Assembly: GCA_019114465.1 (NCBI GenBank)
Contig: DXFM01000029.1
Span: 1-64,000 of the forward strand
Direction: 5' to 3'
DNA from: Candidatus Lachnoclostridium avicola
Lineage (GTDB): Bacteria > Bacillota > Clostridia > Lachnospirales > Lachnospiraceae
DNA: 64,000 nucleotides
Shown here: piece after piece, positions 9,363-16,923 of the stretch
Position numbering within the stretch: position 1 is the first letter of the stretch
How the letters are laid out: the number at the start of each line of letters is the position of its first letter
The notes under the pieces: model-generated
Seen by the model: only the letters and a program-made list of their open reading frames with translations
Told to the model about the DNA's origin: nothing
Database searches by the model: none
Made by a program: the position numbers and the translations under genes

Positions 9363-9486
9363 TTAGTCAATCTTAACAATTCGTCAGTCCAAACTCCGTG
9401 CAATATTCATGGAAATATGCGTATTGATTTGGGGAATCATCGGAAAAGCATCAGAAGATCTTTTATGAGGAGATTCTGGAGAAGTG

Positions 9487-9557
9487 AAAACCGCCGTTCC
9501 TGGAGGCCGGCGCGCTCATCTGCTGTTCTGCGCCGGCCGCCGGAAACGGCGGTTTCT
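9487..9557 (-). terminator. Terminator of the trxB-NlpC/P60 unit
   Basis: Outer arms AACCGCCGTT (9489-9498) and AACGGCGGTT (9545-9554) enclose inner arms GGCCGGCGC (9505-9513) and GCGCCGGCC (9530-9538). On the minus strand the stem ends in TTTT. Confidence 0.65.
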
Positions 9558-9582
9558 CTGGTTTATTTTATGTTCTCAATGA

Positions 9583-10812
9583 TCAGTTCAGGAACGTACC
9601 CGCCTTATAAGGGGTACGGTAATTGGCATTGGCAATGCAGATGCCGGTTCTGGAGCTTCCGGCATGGATGATCTGACCGTTGCCTATGTAAATCGCCACG
9701 TGGTTGATGGTGCTTCCGCTGGCATAGAACAGAAGGTCTCCCGGCTGCACGTCGGAAATAGCGATCTCCTTTACTTTGGCCGCCTGATCTCTGGAGCTTC
9801 TTCCGGTGGAGATACCGAAATGTTCAAACACTCTCATGACAAAGCCGGAGCAGTCCGTTCCATCTGTCAGGCTGGTCCCCCCGTATACGTAAGGATTTCC
9901 CAGGAACTGCTTCGCGTAGGCGATAATAGCCTCTCTCGTGGCGCTCATAACGGCCTCTTCTCCCTCGGGCGTGTAGTAGCCGGGGCCGTTTTCCTCCCCC
10001 GCATTCGCGCCGGAAGAGCTGTCCTCTCCGCTGCCTCCGTCAGACACCGGCGGAGCGTCTGTGCCGTAGGAGGTTCCGTTTCCTGCCGGATTGGCGGGAA
10101 TGATATTTTCCTCCTTCGTCTGCTCCAGTTTCTGGATAGCCGCCTGAGCTTCCGCGATCTGCTGCTCCTTCTCCTGCTGCTGGGCAGCCTCCTCCTCCAG
10201 GCTGATGGCCTGGCGGAACTCTACTCGGGTGGTAATATAGTCTGTGGAGACATAGCCCTGAAGGGTATCGTCGATGAGCAGATGGGCAAATCCTCCCTGC
10301 ACATCCAGTACCTCATAGCTTGTCCCGGAATCCAGAGTAGTCAGAATGGCCGTCTCCAGGGACGGGCCTTCCCGCAGCCGCAGCCCGGAATCACTGGTCA
10401 CTGTGGCGTAGGTGGTTCCCACCTCTCCCGCCACCGCCTCCGCCTCCGCTCCGGTGATAAAATACTGGGATTTCACATACCCCTCCACCGTGCCGGAACG
10501 GATCTGATACCAATCTCCGTCCTCTCCGGCTACGGTAGCCAGGATGGTAGCGGCGCAGTCGTCATAGATCTTTCCCACCACCGCGCTGGTGGTGTTAGCC
10601 TCTGCCCGGACATTCACATAGTTGGACACCCGGCAGATGGCGATGCTGTCGTAGGATTCCCCGCTGGTGGCCGTCACGGTCTGCACCGTGTTGCCGCTGG
10701 AGCTGAGGGCCGGCACGGTCTCGTCCGCCATGGCCGCGAAGCTGACTGTCATCGTCAGACCGCCGGCCAGGAGCAAAGCCCTGAGCGCCTGTATATTTCG
10801 TCTGTTCTTCAT
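9583..10812 (-). CDS. Secreted NlpC/P60 peptidoglycan endopeptidase with two SH3b domains
   Basis: The 409-residue protein has a signal peptide (residues 1-29, cleavage near AMA-DE), two SH3b cell-wall-binding domains (about 58-118 and 133-197), a Gln/Glu-rich coiled coil (about 205-235), a Ser/Gly-rich linker and a C-terminal NlpC/P60 domain (about 290-405). The catalytic residues are visible: Cys in TDCSGF, His in TINHVAIY and His in IIHAG. Such enzymes cut D-Glu-diaminopimelate bonds in cell-wall peptides. It begins 15 bp after trxB, so the two are probably cotranscribed, an unusual pairing. Confidence 0.92.
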   Translation of the reverse strand: MKNRRNIQALRALLLAGGLTMTVSFAAMADETVPALSSSGNTVQTVTATSGESYDSIAICRVSNYVNVRAEANTTSAVVGKIYDDCAATILATVAGEDGDWYQIRSGTVEGYVKSQYFITGAEAEAVAGEVGTTYATVTSDSGLRLREGPSLETAILTTLDSGTSYEVLDVQGGFAHLLIDDTLQGYVSTDYITTRVEFRQAISLEEEAAQQQEKEQQIAEAQAAIQKLEQTKEENIIPANPAGNGTSYGTDAPPVSDGGSGEDSSSGANAGEENGPGYYTPEGEEAVMSATREAIIAYAKQFLGNPYVYGGTSLTDGTDCSGFVMRVFEHFGISTGRSSRDQAAKVKEIAISDVQPGDLLFYASGSTINHVAIYIGNGQIIHAGSSRTGICIANANYRTPYKAGTFLN

Positions 10813-10827
10813 TGGTGCGGTTCCTCC

Positions 10828-11745
10828 TTACAGCTCTGTGAGATAGCGTTCCACGCCGGTCACCGCATTGGCTCCGTCCGCAACCGCAGTGACGATCTGG
10901 CGCAGATTTTTCGTTCTCACATCCCCGGCGGCAAAAATGCCGGGACAGGATGTGGCGCAGTCCTCTCCGGCTTTGATATAACCATTTTCCATCTCCACCG
11001 TTCCCTGGAACACCTCGCTGTTGGGGCTGATCCCAACGGCCACAAATACGCCCTGGAGTTCCAGCTCCCGCGTCTCTCCCGTCTTCACGTTGGAGACCAC
11101 CAGGCGCTCCACTTTATTTTCTCCCTCGATCCGCTGTGCCACGCTGTCCCAGACCATCTCCACATTGTCCAGGGAAAACAGCTTCTTCTGCAGACTCTTG
11201 GCTCCCCGCAGCTCATCCCGGCGGTGGACCACATAGACCTTTTTGCACAGGCGGGCCAGAAAAATGGCGTCCTCAATGGCCACGTCCCCGCCGCCGATGA
11301 CCGCCGTGGTCTTGCCCCGGAAAAACGCGCCGTCGCAGGTGGCGCAGTAGGACACTCCCATGCCGGCCAATTCTTCCTCGCCAGGCACGCCAAGCTTGCG
11401 GTGGCTGGCTCCCGTGGCGATAATCACCGTCTTCGTCTCATAGGTATTTCCGGTGCAGACCACCTTTTTCACCGCCCCGTCAGTCTCCACGCGGACCACC
11501 TCGTCCTCCACGAACTCCGCGCCCAGGCTGTCGGCGTGCTCCCGGAATTTCATTCCCAGATCATATCCTCCGATGCCCTGCACCCCCGGGTAATTGTCCA
11601 CCTCGTAGGTGGTGAGCACCTGGCCTCCGCTGACTACGTTTTTTTCTATTACAATGGCATTCAGTTCTGCCCGCTCCGCGTAAATGGCTGCCGCCAGACC
11701 CGCAGGACCGGAGCCGATAATGACTGTGTCATAAATTTCGCCCAT
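10828..11745 (-). CDS. trxB: Thioredoxin-disulfide reductase
   Basis: The enzyme reduces thioredoxin with NADPH. The 305-residue protein shows the FAD-binding motif GSGPAGLAAAIYAERA at the N-terminus, the redox-active CATC in CATCDGAFFRGK (about residue 135), the NADPH-binding GGGDVAIEDA and the C-terminal FAD motif GIFAAGDVR. Length matches bacterial low-Mr TrxB. The ATG at 11745 is preceded by AGGAGG. It is the first gene of a unit with the NlpC/P60 hydrolase. Confidence 0.96.
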   Translation of the reverse strand: MGEIYDTVIIGSGPAGLAAAIYAERAELNAIVIEKNVVSGGQVLTTYEVDNYPGVQGIGGYDLGMKFREHADSLGAEFVEDEVVRVETDGAVKKVVCTGNTYETKTVIIATGASHRKLGVPGEEELAGMGVSYCATCDGAFFRGKTTAVIGGGDVAIEDAIFLARLCKKVYVVHRRDELRGAKSLQKKLFSLDNVEMVWDSVAQRIEGENKVERLVVSNVKTGETRELELQGVFVAVGISPNSEVFQGTVEMENGYIKAGEDCATSCPGIFAAGDVRTKNLRQIVTAVADGANAVTGVERYLTEL

Positions 11746-11808
11746 GGGAATCCCTCCTGTCTGTGAGATTTTAAATATTCTTTACAGTTTATTTACAGTT
11801 CAGTGAAT

Positions 11809-11838
11809 AGTATAACACGCCCGGGAGAGAAAAAACAA
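11809..11838 (-). promoter_or_regulatory. Putative trxB promoter
   Basis: On the minus strand TTGTTT (11838-11833), 18 bp, TATACT (11814-11809). Between it and the gene, TTTACAGTT occurs twice 2-3 bp apart (about 11781-11800 on the plus strand), a possible regulator site. Confidence 0.45.
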
Positions 11839-11944
11839 TCCCGGATCCGGGGACGTAAGAAAGTTTTAAGAAGTTGACAGTTTTCTGGAAATGCGGGCAG
11901 AACTTCTTTAATGGAAGGAACTACTTTTCCACCGTTTCGGGACG

Positions 11945-11953
11945 TGATATAAT
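11945..11953 (+). promoter_or_regulatory. Extended -10 element of the reductase gene
   Basis: TGATATAAT is a full extended -10 (TGnTATAAT) lying 22 bp upstream of the ATG at 11975. No good -35 hexamer is visible. Confidence 0.5.
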
Positions 11954-11974
11954 CAGAAACGAGAGGTGATATTT

Positions 11975-12706
11975 ATGGCAAAAAGAACCGTACTGGTGAC
12001 TGGCGCTTCCAGAGGAATCGGGAAAGCCATCGCCGTGAAATTTGCAGCAAAAGGGTATCATGTGGCCATCAGCTGCCTGCACAACGAAGAACGCCTGATG
12101 GAGGCGAAGCGGGACATTGAAGCCTTTCAGGCTCCCTGCATCGCGTTTCTGGGGGACATGGGGGACTGGGACACCTGCCAGGCCATGTTTCGCGAAGTGA
12201 AAGAGAAATTCGGACCGGTGGACGTGCTGGTAAACAACGCCGGCATCTCCTACGTGGGCCTTCTCCAGGACATGAAGCCGGAGGAATGGGACCGGATCAT
12301 CCGCACCAACCTGACCTCCGTGTTCAACTGCTGCCGCCTGGCCGTTCCGGATATGGTCTCCGCAAAGCGGGGAAAAATCATCAATATTTCCTCCGTGTGG
12401 GGCGTGGCCGGCGCCTCCTGCGAGGTGGCTTACTCCGCCACCAAGGGAGGAATCAACGCCTTCACCAAGGCTCTGGCAAAAGAGCTGGGACCCAGCAACA
12501 TTCAGGTGAACGCCGTGGCCTGCGGGGCCATCGACACGGAAATGAACAAATGGATGAGTGAGGACGACCTGATCAGCCTGGTGGACGAGATTCCCGTCGG
12601 ACGGCTGGGAAAGGCGGAAGAAGTGGCGGATCTGGTGTACCACCTGGCCTACAAGAGCAGCTACCTCACCGGACAGGTGATCGGCCTGGACGGCGGATGG
12701 ATTTAA
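11975..12706 (+). CDS. SDR-family reductase, YmfI-like (EF-P 5-aminopentanone reductase type)
   Basis: This 243-residue short-chain dehydrogenase has the Rossmann motif TGASRGIG at residue 8, NNAG near 86 and the catalytic Ser/Tyr/Lys in ISSVWGVAGASCEVAYSATK. The SSxWGxxGASCEVxYSAxK signature is the one I associate with YmfI, which completes the elongation factor P modification in Bacillus, rather than with FabG of fatty acid synthesis. The open frame allows a GTG at 11966, but GAGGTGAT at 11963-11970 places the start at the ATG at 11975. It stands alone, with no fatty acid genes nearby. Confidence 0.7.
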   Translation: MAKRTVLVTGASRGIGKAIAVKFAAKGYHVAISCLHNEERLMEAKRDIEAFQAPCIAFLGDMGDWDTCQAMFREVKEKFGPVDVLVNNAGISYVGLLQDMKPEEWDRIIRTNLTSVFNCCRLAVPDMVSAKRGKIINISSVWGVAGASCEVAYSATKGGINAFTKALAKELGPSNIQVNAVACGAIDTEMNKWMSEDDLISLVDEIPVGRLGKAEEVADLVYHLAYKSSYLTGQVIGLDGGWI

Positions 12707-12767
12707 GGGCCGGCGAAAGCTCCCGGGCCGCTGGGAAAAGAGCCGCCGGGAGGTCCGGGGCCGCTGA

Positions 12768-13454
12768 TTAAAAGCCAAACAGGCCCTTGATCAGGAACCA
12801 TGCCACCGGCACCAGCAGGCAGGGCAGCATGTTCATGGTCTTAAACTGCTTGATGTTTAAAATGGACAGGCCGGAGCTGGCGATGAGGAAACCGCCGATG
12901 ATGGAAATCTCCGTCAGCAGGTCCTGGGACAAAAAGGGCGCCAGGAAACCGGCTCCCAGATAGATGGCTCCCTGCCAGCAGAACAGCACCGCCGCCGCGG
13001 CGCACATGCCGATCCCGTAGGTGGACGCCAGCACGGTGGAGGAAATCAGATCCAGGGTGGCGTTGGTGAACAGATAGGTATTATCCCCGTAGAGGGCGCT
13101 CTGAATGGGCCCCAGTATGGACAATGTTCCCACGCAGAATAAAAGAATTCCCGTGGACAGTCCCTGGGCCAGGCTGTTTCCGCCGGAAAATCTGTTGGTC
13201 AGCCGCTTGAAATGGCCGTCAATATCCAGGATCTCGCCGATCAGGCTTCCGATGGCCAGGCTGGCGATAAAGAGCACCGGGTAGGCGCTGTTGGGCATGT
13301 TCTGGACCACAGAATTGACTCCCAGCCCAAAAGCCGCAAGGCCCATGGCGTTGAACATCACTTCCTGGTGCTCTGCTTTTATTCCCTTGTTGATGCGGCT
13401 TCCCACAATGCTGCCGGTGAGAATGGTGGCTGTGTTCACAATGGTTCCTATCAT
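12768..13454 (-). CDS. DUF554 family integral membrane protein
   Basis: The 228-residue protein is mostly hydrophobic with about six or seven membrane segments and begins MIGTIVNTATILTGSIVGSR, the typical start of DUF554 (YdfK-like) proteins. It contains the family's glycine-rich middle LSTGILLFCVGTLSILGP. The transported or sensed substrate is unknown. The ATG at 13454 has GGGGGAGA upstream. A promoter with a 19-bp spacer in MerR style lies 73 bp upstream, so I infer control by the adjacent MerR regulator. Confidence 0.85.
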   Translation of the reverse strand: MIGTIVNTATILTGSIVGSRINKGIKAEHQEVMFNAMGLAAFGLGVNSVVQNMPNSAYPVLFIASLAIGSLIGEILDIDGHFKRLTNRFSGGNSLAQGLSTGILLFCVGTLSILGPIQSALYGDNTYLFTNATLDLISSTVLASTYGIGMCAAAAVLFCWQGAIYLGAGFLAPFLSQDLLTEISIIGGFLIASSGLSILNIKQFKTMNMLPCLLVPVAWFLIKGLFGF

Positions 13455-13526
13455 AATCAGTCTCCCCCTGTCGGTAAAAGTAATGTGGACGTCCGGGCCC
13501 TCCGTCCGGGCGTCTTTTCTTGTAAA

Positions 13527-13557
13527 AGAATAAACCCTCTAGTTGATGGAGGGTCAA
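13527..13557 (-). promoter_or_regulatory. MerR-type promoter/operator for the DUF554 gene
   Basis: On the minus strand -35 TTGACC (13557-13552) and -10 TATTCT (13532-13527) are separated by 19 bp carrying the dyad ACCCTC...GAGGGT. An overlong spacer with a central dyad is the hallmark of promoters twisted open by MerR activators. The -35 overlaps the stop codon (13554-13556) of the MerR gene just upstream. Confidence 0.7.
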
Positions 13558-14411
13558 GTTTTTTTCACAGGAATCTGAAGCTCCGTGATGTATTTTTCCG
13601 TATCGTTGGTGAAGCCGGAGTCGATGAGGGTGATTTCCACCGAGTCCCCGCAGCAGTCCAGACGATGCTCTTTCATGTAAGCCAGGAGTTTTTCATAATA
13701 CGTTCCGGCGTCCTTGTGGGTGCCGGAGTAGCGGATAAGAAGGTAATCGTTCTCCTCCAGAAACTCCTCCGCCCCCTCGTAGCCGTCCTCCTGCTCCAAA
13801 ACCACAAAAATCTCAGAAAATCCGTCAAACTGCCGGCGCAGAAGCTGTTCCCTGGAGACGGAGACTCCCACCTTTCCCAGAAACATCACCGCGTTTAAAT
13901 CATTTCTCCGTTCCAGCTCCCGCAGCGGATATTCCAGGTCCTCTTCCAGGGGAATCTCCCTGCGGAGAAACGCGATCTGCCGTCTGGGCAGGTGAACGGC
14001 GCGGATCTCATCCAGTCTGGAGTCCAGGGCATCGTTGAGCTGGCTGATGCGCCGCTCCAGCTTCCGCGCGATCCGATCCAGCCGTTCCCGGTGCAGGCGG
14101 ATCTCCTCCTGCTGCTCCTTTAAAAGTTCCATCAGCGTGTCCGTATCCTTATTCTCAAAAAAGCGGATAATCCGCTCAATGGGCATGTCCAGGGCACGCA
14201 GGTATTTGATGGTGTTCAGCCGTTCAAACTGTTTGGTGGAATAGTAGCGGTACCCCGTGTCCGGATCCGTCTTTTCCGGCTTTAAAAGTCCTGCGGCATC
14301 GTAATAGCGCAGAGTGCGGATATTCATGTGAAAGAGCTTTCCGATCTCGCCGATGGTGAAAAGCTCTTTCCGCTCCACCTTCTTTTTCCGGTCAGGGGAT
14401 TCGGATCTCAC
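13554..14411 (-). CDS. MerR family regulator with GyrI-like effector domain
   Basis: The protein has an N-terminal winged helix (FTIGEIGKLFHMNIRTLRYYDAAGLLKPE), a long coiled coil for dimerisation, and a C-terminal part resembling GyrI-like small-molecule-binding domains, as in BmrR-type drug sensors. An open frame runs to 14456, but the GTG at 14411 has GGAG seven bases upstream (inside the phosphatase gene) and fits better. It overlaps the phosphatase stop by 20 bp, so translation may be coupled. It probably activates the DUF554 gene through the 19-bp-spacer promoter at its 3' end. Confidence 0.82.
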   Translation of the reverse strand: MRSESPDRKKKVERKELFTIGEIGKLFHMNIRTLRYYDAAGLLKPEKTDPDTGYRYYSTKQFERLNTIKYLRALDMPIERIIRFFENKDTDTLMELLKEQQEEIRLHRERLDRIARKLERRISQLNDALDSRLDEIRAVHLPRRQIAFLRREIPLEEDLEYPLRELERRNDLNAVMFLGKVGVSVSREQLLRRQFDGFSEIFVVLEQEDGYEGAEEFLEENDYLLIRYSGTHKDAGTYYEKLLAYMKEHRLDCCGDSVEITLIDSGFTNDTEKYITELQIPVKKT

Positions 14412-14865
14412 CTTTTTTCTCCAGATAAGCCAGCAGGGCCTCGCAGCCTTCCACAATATCGTCGTAGGTCACGTCGAAATTGCCGGTATACCAGGGATCG
14501 GCGATATCCCTGGGATGGTCGGAAAAATCCAGCAGCCGGTGCACCTTGTGATCCGGGTCAGACCCGATAATCCGCATAATATTGGAAATGTTCCACGTCT
14601 CCATGCCCAGCAGATAGTCATATTTTTCATAGTCTGATTTCTTCAGCTGCACGGCGCATTTGCCCGCCGTGCTGATGCCGTGCTCCCGCAGCTTCTCCCT
14701 CGTCCCCCGGTGGACCGGATTCCCGATCTCCTCCCGGCTGGTGGCGGCGGACGCAATGTAAAACTGATCTCCCAGGCCCCTGCCGGCCGTCATGTCCTTG
14801 AATACAAACTCAGCCATGGGGGAGCGGCAGATGTTGCCTAAGCAGATGAATAGTATTTTTATCAT
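14392..14865 (-). CDS. Low-molecular-weight protein tyrosine phosphatase
   Basis: The catalytic P-loop CLGNICRSPM lies at the N-terminus (Cys8, Arg14 counted from the ATG at 14865) and the general acid Asp in the DPWYTGNF loop near the C-terminus. Length (157 residues) fits the family, which dephosphorylates tyrosine or arginine residues on proteins. The start at 14865 has AAAGGA 10 bases upstream; the open frame to 14916 adds unrelated residues. The first 33 bp around this start are repeated at 16284-16316, so its original upstream region appears displaced by an insertion. Confidence 0.88.
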   Translation of the reverse strand: MIKILFICLGNICRSPMAEFVFKDMTAGRGLGDQFYIASAATSREEIGNPVHRGTREKLREHGISTAGKCAVQLKKSDYEKYDYLLGMETWNISNIMRIIGSDPDHKVHRLLDFSDHPRDIADPWYTGNFDVTYDDIVEGCEALLAYLEKKGEIRIP

Positions 14866-14867
14866 AT
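14835..14867. repeat. 33-bp direct repeat, copy 1 (att-like)
   Basis: Identical over 33 bases to 16284-16316. It covers the first codons of the phosphatase gene. I read the pair as attL/attR-like ends of the AT-rich insert. Confidence 0.8.
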
Positions 14868-14950
14868 CTCTTATATCCTTTCCTCTTTTTTGCGCTGCTT
14901 TCCGGCGTTTTTTCAATTTTTGTGTTTTTCCTCAAACTTACGCTATCCTT

Positions 14951-14972
14951 CGTAAATCTACGCAGATTTACG
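14951..14972. repeat. Short inverted repeat in the element's left end
   Basis: Perfect 9-bp arms CGTAAATCT and AGATTTACG with a 4-base loop, 26 bp past the nuclease stop. Possibly a weak terminator or a recombinase site; there is no T run. Confidence 0.4.
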
Positions 14973-15649
14973 GGCAAATGGTGTAACAAGTGGCAGTTCA
15001 CGCTTCACTTTCCATCAACATTTTCAATTCCTCTTTGCTGGGCAGCACAGTCAAATACTTGCTTGCAAATATCTGATTATTATCCTCTGGCAAAGTCATC
15101 TCAACAACGGCATCATTTTTATTTTTACACAATAGGATCCCTATTGTCGGATTTTCATCTTCCAATTTCACCTTACGGTCGTAATAATTCACATACATCT
15201 GCATCTGTCCTATGTCCTGATGCTTTAACCGACCAATCTTTAAATCAAAAAGGACAAAGCAACGCAACAGACGATTGAAAAATACCAAATCCACTCTATA
15301 GTGTTCATCTTCAAAAGTGAATCTTACCTGCCGTCCAACAAAAGTAAATCCTCGTCCTAATTCCAGCAGGAACTCCTGTAAATGATCGATTATTTTAGTT
15401 TCCAAATCTGTTTCTGAATATTTTGCAAGTTCCGGTAAACCTGTAAACTCCAATACATACGGATCTTTCAATAAATCTTCCGGTTTTTCGATTATTTGTC
15501 CTTCTGTTGATAACCGATCTATCCCCTCTTTATCCCTGCTTAATGCCAGTCGTTCATATAAAGCACTATCATATTGCCTTCCCAGCTCCTTTATTCCCCA
15601 TCCATTATGAGCTGCCTCAATTTCATAAAAATGTCGTTCATCTATATTA

Positions 15650-15687
15650 GGAATACGCATAAGAAAAAGGAATACGCATAAGAAAAA
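15650..15687. repeat. 19-bp tandem duplication breaking the nuclease frame
   Basis: Two identical 19-base copies (15650-15668 and 15669-15687) lie head to tail. Since 19 is not a multiple of three, the duplication shifts the frame; losing one copy would restore it. Confidence 0.9.
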
Positions 15688-15747
15688 CATAATGCGAAAA
15701 ACTCAGAAAAAATTTTCTTCCTTCTCTCGTTACAGGCAAATTTTCAA

Positions 15748-15772
15748 ATTGGGCAGACACTTTCTGCCCAAT
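15748..15772. repeat. Inverted repeat inside the nuclease gene
   Basis: Ten-bp arms ATTGGGCAGA and TCTGCCCAAT with a 5-base centre. It closely resembles the dyad in front of the gene, with one changed base per arm. Confidence 0.7.
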
Positions 15773-16074
15773 CTGATCTTTAGAATATACTACATAGAAT
15801 CTACGCATCAATTTCAGATTCTCCACAGAAAACCCTTTTCCTAAACTCTCTGTCAACCGTTTTGATAACTCTTTAAGAATAGCTTTCCCATATTCAGCGC
15901 GCTGTTCCCCATTCTGTTCTTCTTCTACAATCATCCGCCCCACTTCGTAGTAGGAATAGACCATAGAAATATTCAATGCCATTTTTGCCTGCTTTCTAGC
16001 ATTTTTAAGGATGTCTAATACTCTGTCAAAAAAATCATCTGTCGCAATATTTTCCATGCAATCCCCTCCCTGTT

Positions 16075-16103
16075 AAATTGGGTAGAAACCGTCTACCCAA
16101 TTT
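16075..16103 (-). promoter_or_regulatory. Operator-like dyad upstream of the nuclease gene
   Basis: Perfect 12-bp arms AAATTGGGTAGA and TCTACCCAATTT with a 5-base centre, just upstream of the GGGAGGGG ribosome binding site and just after a GATATAAAT -10-like sequence. The same 5-base-centre architecture recurs at 15748-15772. Confidence 0.55.
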
Positions 16104-16200
16104 ATATCATAACAAAATATCCCCAAAATTCTACAATAATACAAAGCTCAGCTAGCTTCCATTTCTCTTTGTCATATCAAAGCTCTATCTCAAATCAAAA

Positions 16201-16222
16201 TGGTGTAGTAGTGGTGTAGTAA
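16201..16222. repeat. 11-bp tandem repeat, possible recombinase arm sites
   Basis: TGGTGTAGTAG is directly followed by TGGTGTAGTAA, 60-80 bp inside the right 33-bp repeat. Short direct repeats at this place are typical of tyrosine-integrase arm-binding sites; no integrase is present. Confidence 0.4.
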
Positions 16223-16283
16223 GCGCCTTTCAGATTCGTAAGACCATTGATTTTACTGGCTTTTTAGAGACTTTTCAAGATAC

Positions 16284-16316
16284 TGCCTAAGCAGATGAAT
16301 AGTATTTTTATCATAT
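16284..16316. repeat. 33-bp direct repeat, copy 2 (att-like)
   Basis: This copy contains the phosphatase start codon (ATG at 16314, minus strand) with AGGAGG ten bases upstream, but the frame closes after about 16 codons. It looks like the original 5' end of the phosphatase gene, cut off by the insertion. Confidence 0.8.
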
Positions 16317-16339
16317 TGTAAATTCCTCCTGCGGCAATA

Positions 16340-16717
16340 TTATTCTTTCTCTATCATATAAGACTGCAGACTCTTTTGACAGCCATTCTTTTCATAAAAT
16401 GCTTCCATTCCCGGCTGAGAACCAAAATACAGCATGGTAGGTGTGTTCTCCCTGGCAAGCCGGAGAAGCCGGCTCCCGATTCCCTGCTTCTGATACTCTG
16501 GAAGTACCAGAAGCTCGGTAATCGTTCCGAAGAAATATCCGTCTGAAAGAACACGAAGACATCCCACAAGTTTTTCCCCATCATAGGCCGTTATATTCTG
16601 CGTTTTAGCTAAAGCATTTCCCGCCTTTTCCATATCATAATCTCCCGGCCATACCTGGTTCACAAACGCAAGAAATACCGAAGCGTTAAGCATTTTATCA
16701 TCTATTCTATATTCCAC
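16340..16717 (-). CDS. GNAT family N-acetyltransferase
   Basis: The 125-residue protein has the acetyl-CoA-binding motif LVLPEYQKQGIGSRLL (about residues 70-85) and a C-terminal FYEKNGC strand typical of GNAT enzymes. The substrate is unknown. The start is a GTG at 16717 with GAGGTG eight bases upstream. It ends 25 bp before the displaced phosphatase start at 16314, so it was probably once first in a GNAT-phosphatase-MerR unit. Confidence 0.85.
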   Translation of the reverse strand: MEYRIDDKMLNASVFLAFVNQVWPGDYDMEKAGNALAKTQNITAYDGEKLVGCLRVLSDGYFFGTITELLVLPEYQKQGIGSRLLRLARENTPTMLYFGSQPGMEAFYEKNGCQKSLQSYMIEKE

Positions 16718-16923
16718 TGTCCCTGCACCTCTTAAATTTTATTGGAATAAACCTCATTCCATCAGCGAATTACCCACTAACCATATCAACAGCCAAATTT
16801 TGATAAACCAGAACCGCATACATGGTACGCAGCCTTTACAAAAAAGCGCTATATTTTTTTATTATAACAGGGAAATCACATCACTGCCAGCGGAAGTCTC
16901 CCTTGATTCATTGGAGCGGCAAA

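Larger units (their letters stand above)
14998..16057 (-). pseudogene. DUF1016/YhcG-type PDDEXK nuclease gene, frameshifted
   Basis: Two overlapping frames (16057-15647 and about 15690-14998) together match a DUF1016 protein: an N-terminal domain (MENIATDDFFDRVLDILKNARKQ) and a C-terminal PDDEXK-like nuclease domain with FEDEHYRVDLVFFNRLLRCFVLFDLKIG. The frame is broken by a perfect 19-bp tandem duplication at 15650-15687. With one copy removed, the reading continues as SFSHYVFLMRIPNIDERHFYE over about 346 residues, the usual length. The start at 16057 has GGGAGGGG upstream. Such nucleases are common cargo of genomic islands. As written the gene is inactive. Confidence 0.85.
14835..16316. mobile_element. 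Putative 1.4-kb integrated element at the 5' end of the phosphatase gene
   Basis: The segment between the two 33-bp repeats is clearly AT-richer than its surroundings and carries a single broken nuclease gene. Removing it would place the acetyltransferase gene 25 bp upstream of the phosphatase ATG with an AGGAGG site, which looks like the ancestral arrangement. Inside the right end an 11-bp tandem repeat (TGGTGTAGTAG, 16201-16222) resembles integrase arm sites; a related AAATGGTGTA occurs near the left end at about 14977. No integrase gene is present, so it would be a non-autonomous or decayed element. Confidence 0.6.

Noticed and set aside
9411-9470. 19-codon frame starting MEICVLIWG
   Set aside because: No ribosome binding site and no homology; likely chance.
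9664-11766. 700-codon open frame on the plus strand
   Set aside because: It lies antisense to the clear NlpC/P60 and trxB genes, has no recognisable protein features and arises from their GC-rich third positions.
12719-12751. Terminator between the YmfI-like gene and DUF554
   Set aside because: CTCCCGG/CCGGGAG arms exist but no T run follows on either strand.
13527-13557. Plus-strand terminator (ACCCTC/GAGGGT then T run)
   Set aside because: No plus-strand gene would use it, and on the minus strand the same sequence fits a MerR promoter with a 19-bp spacer much better.
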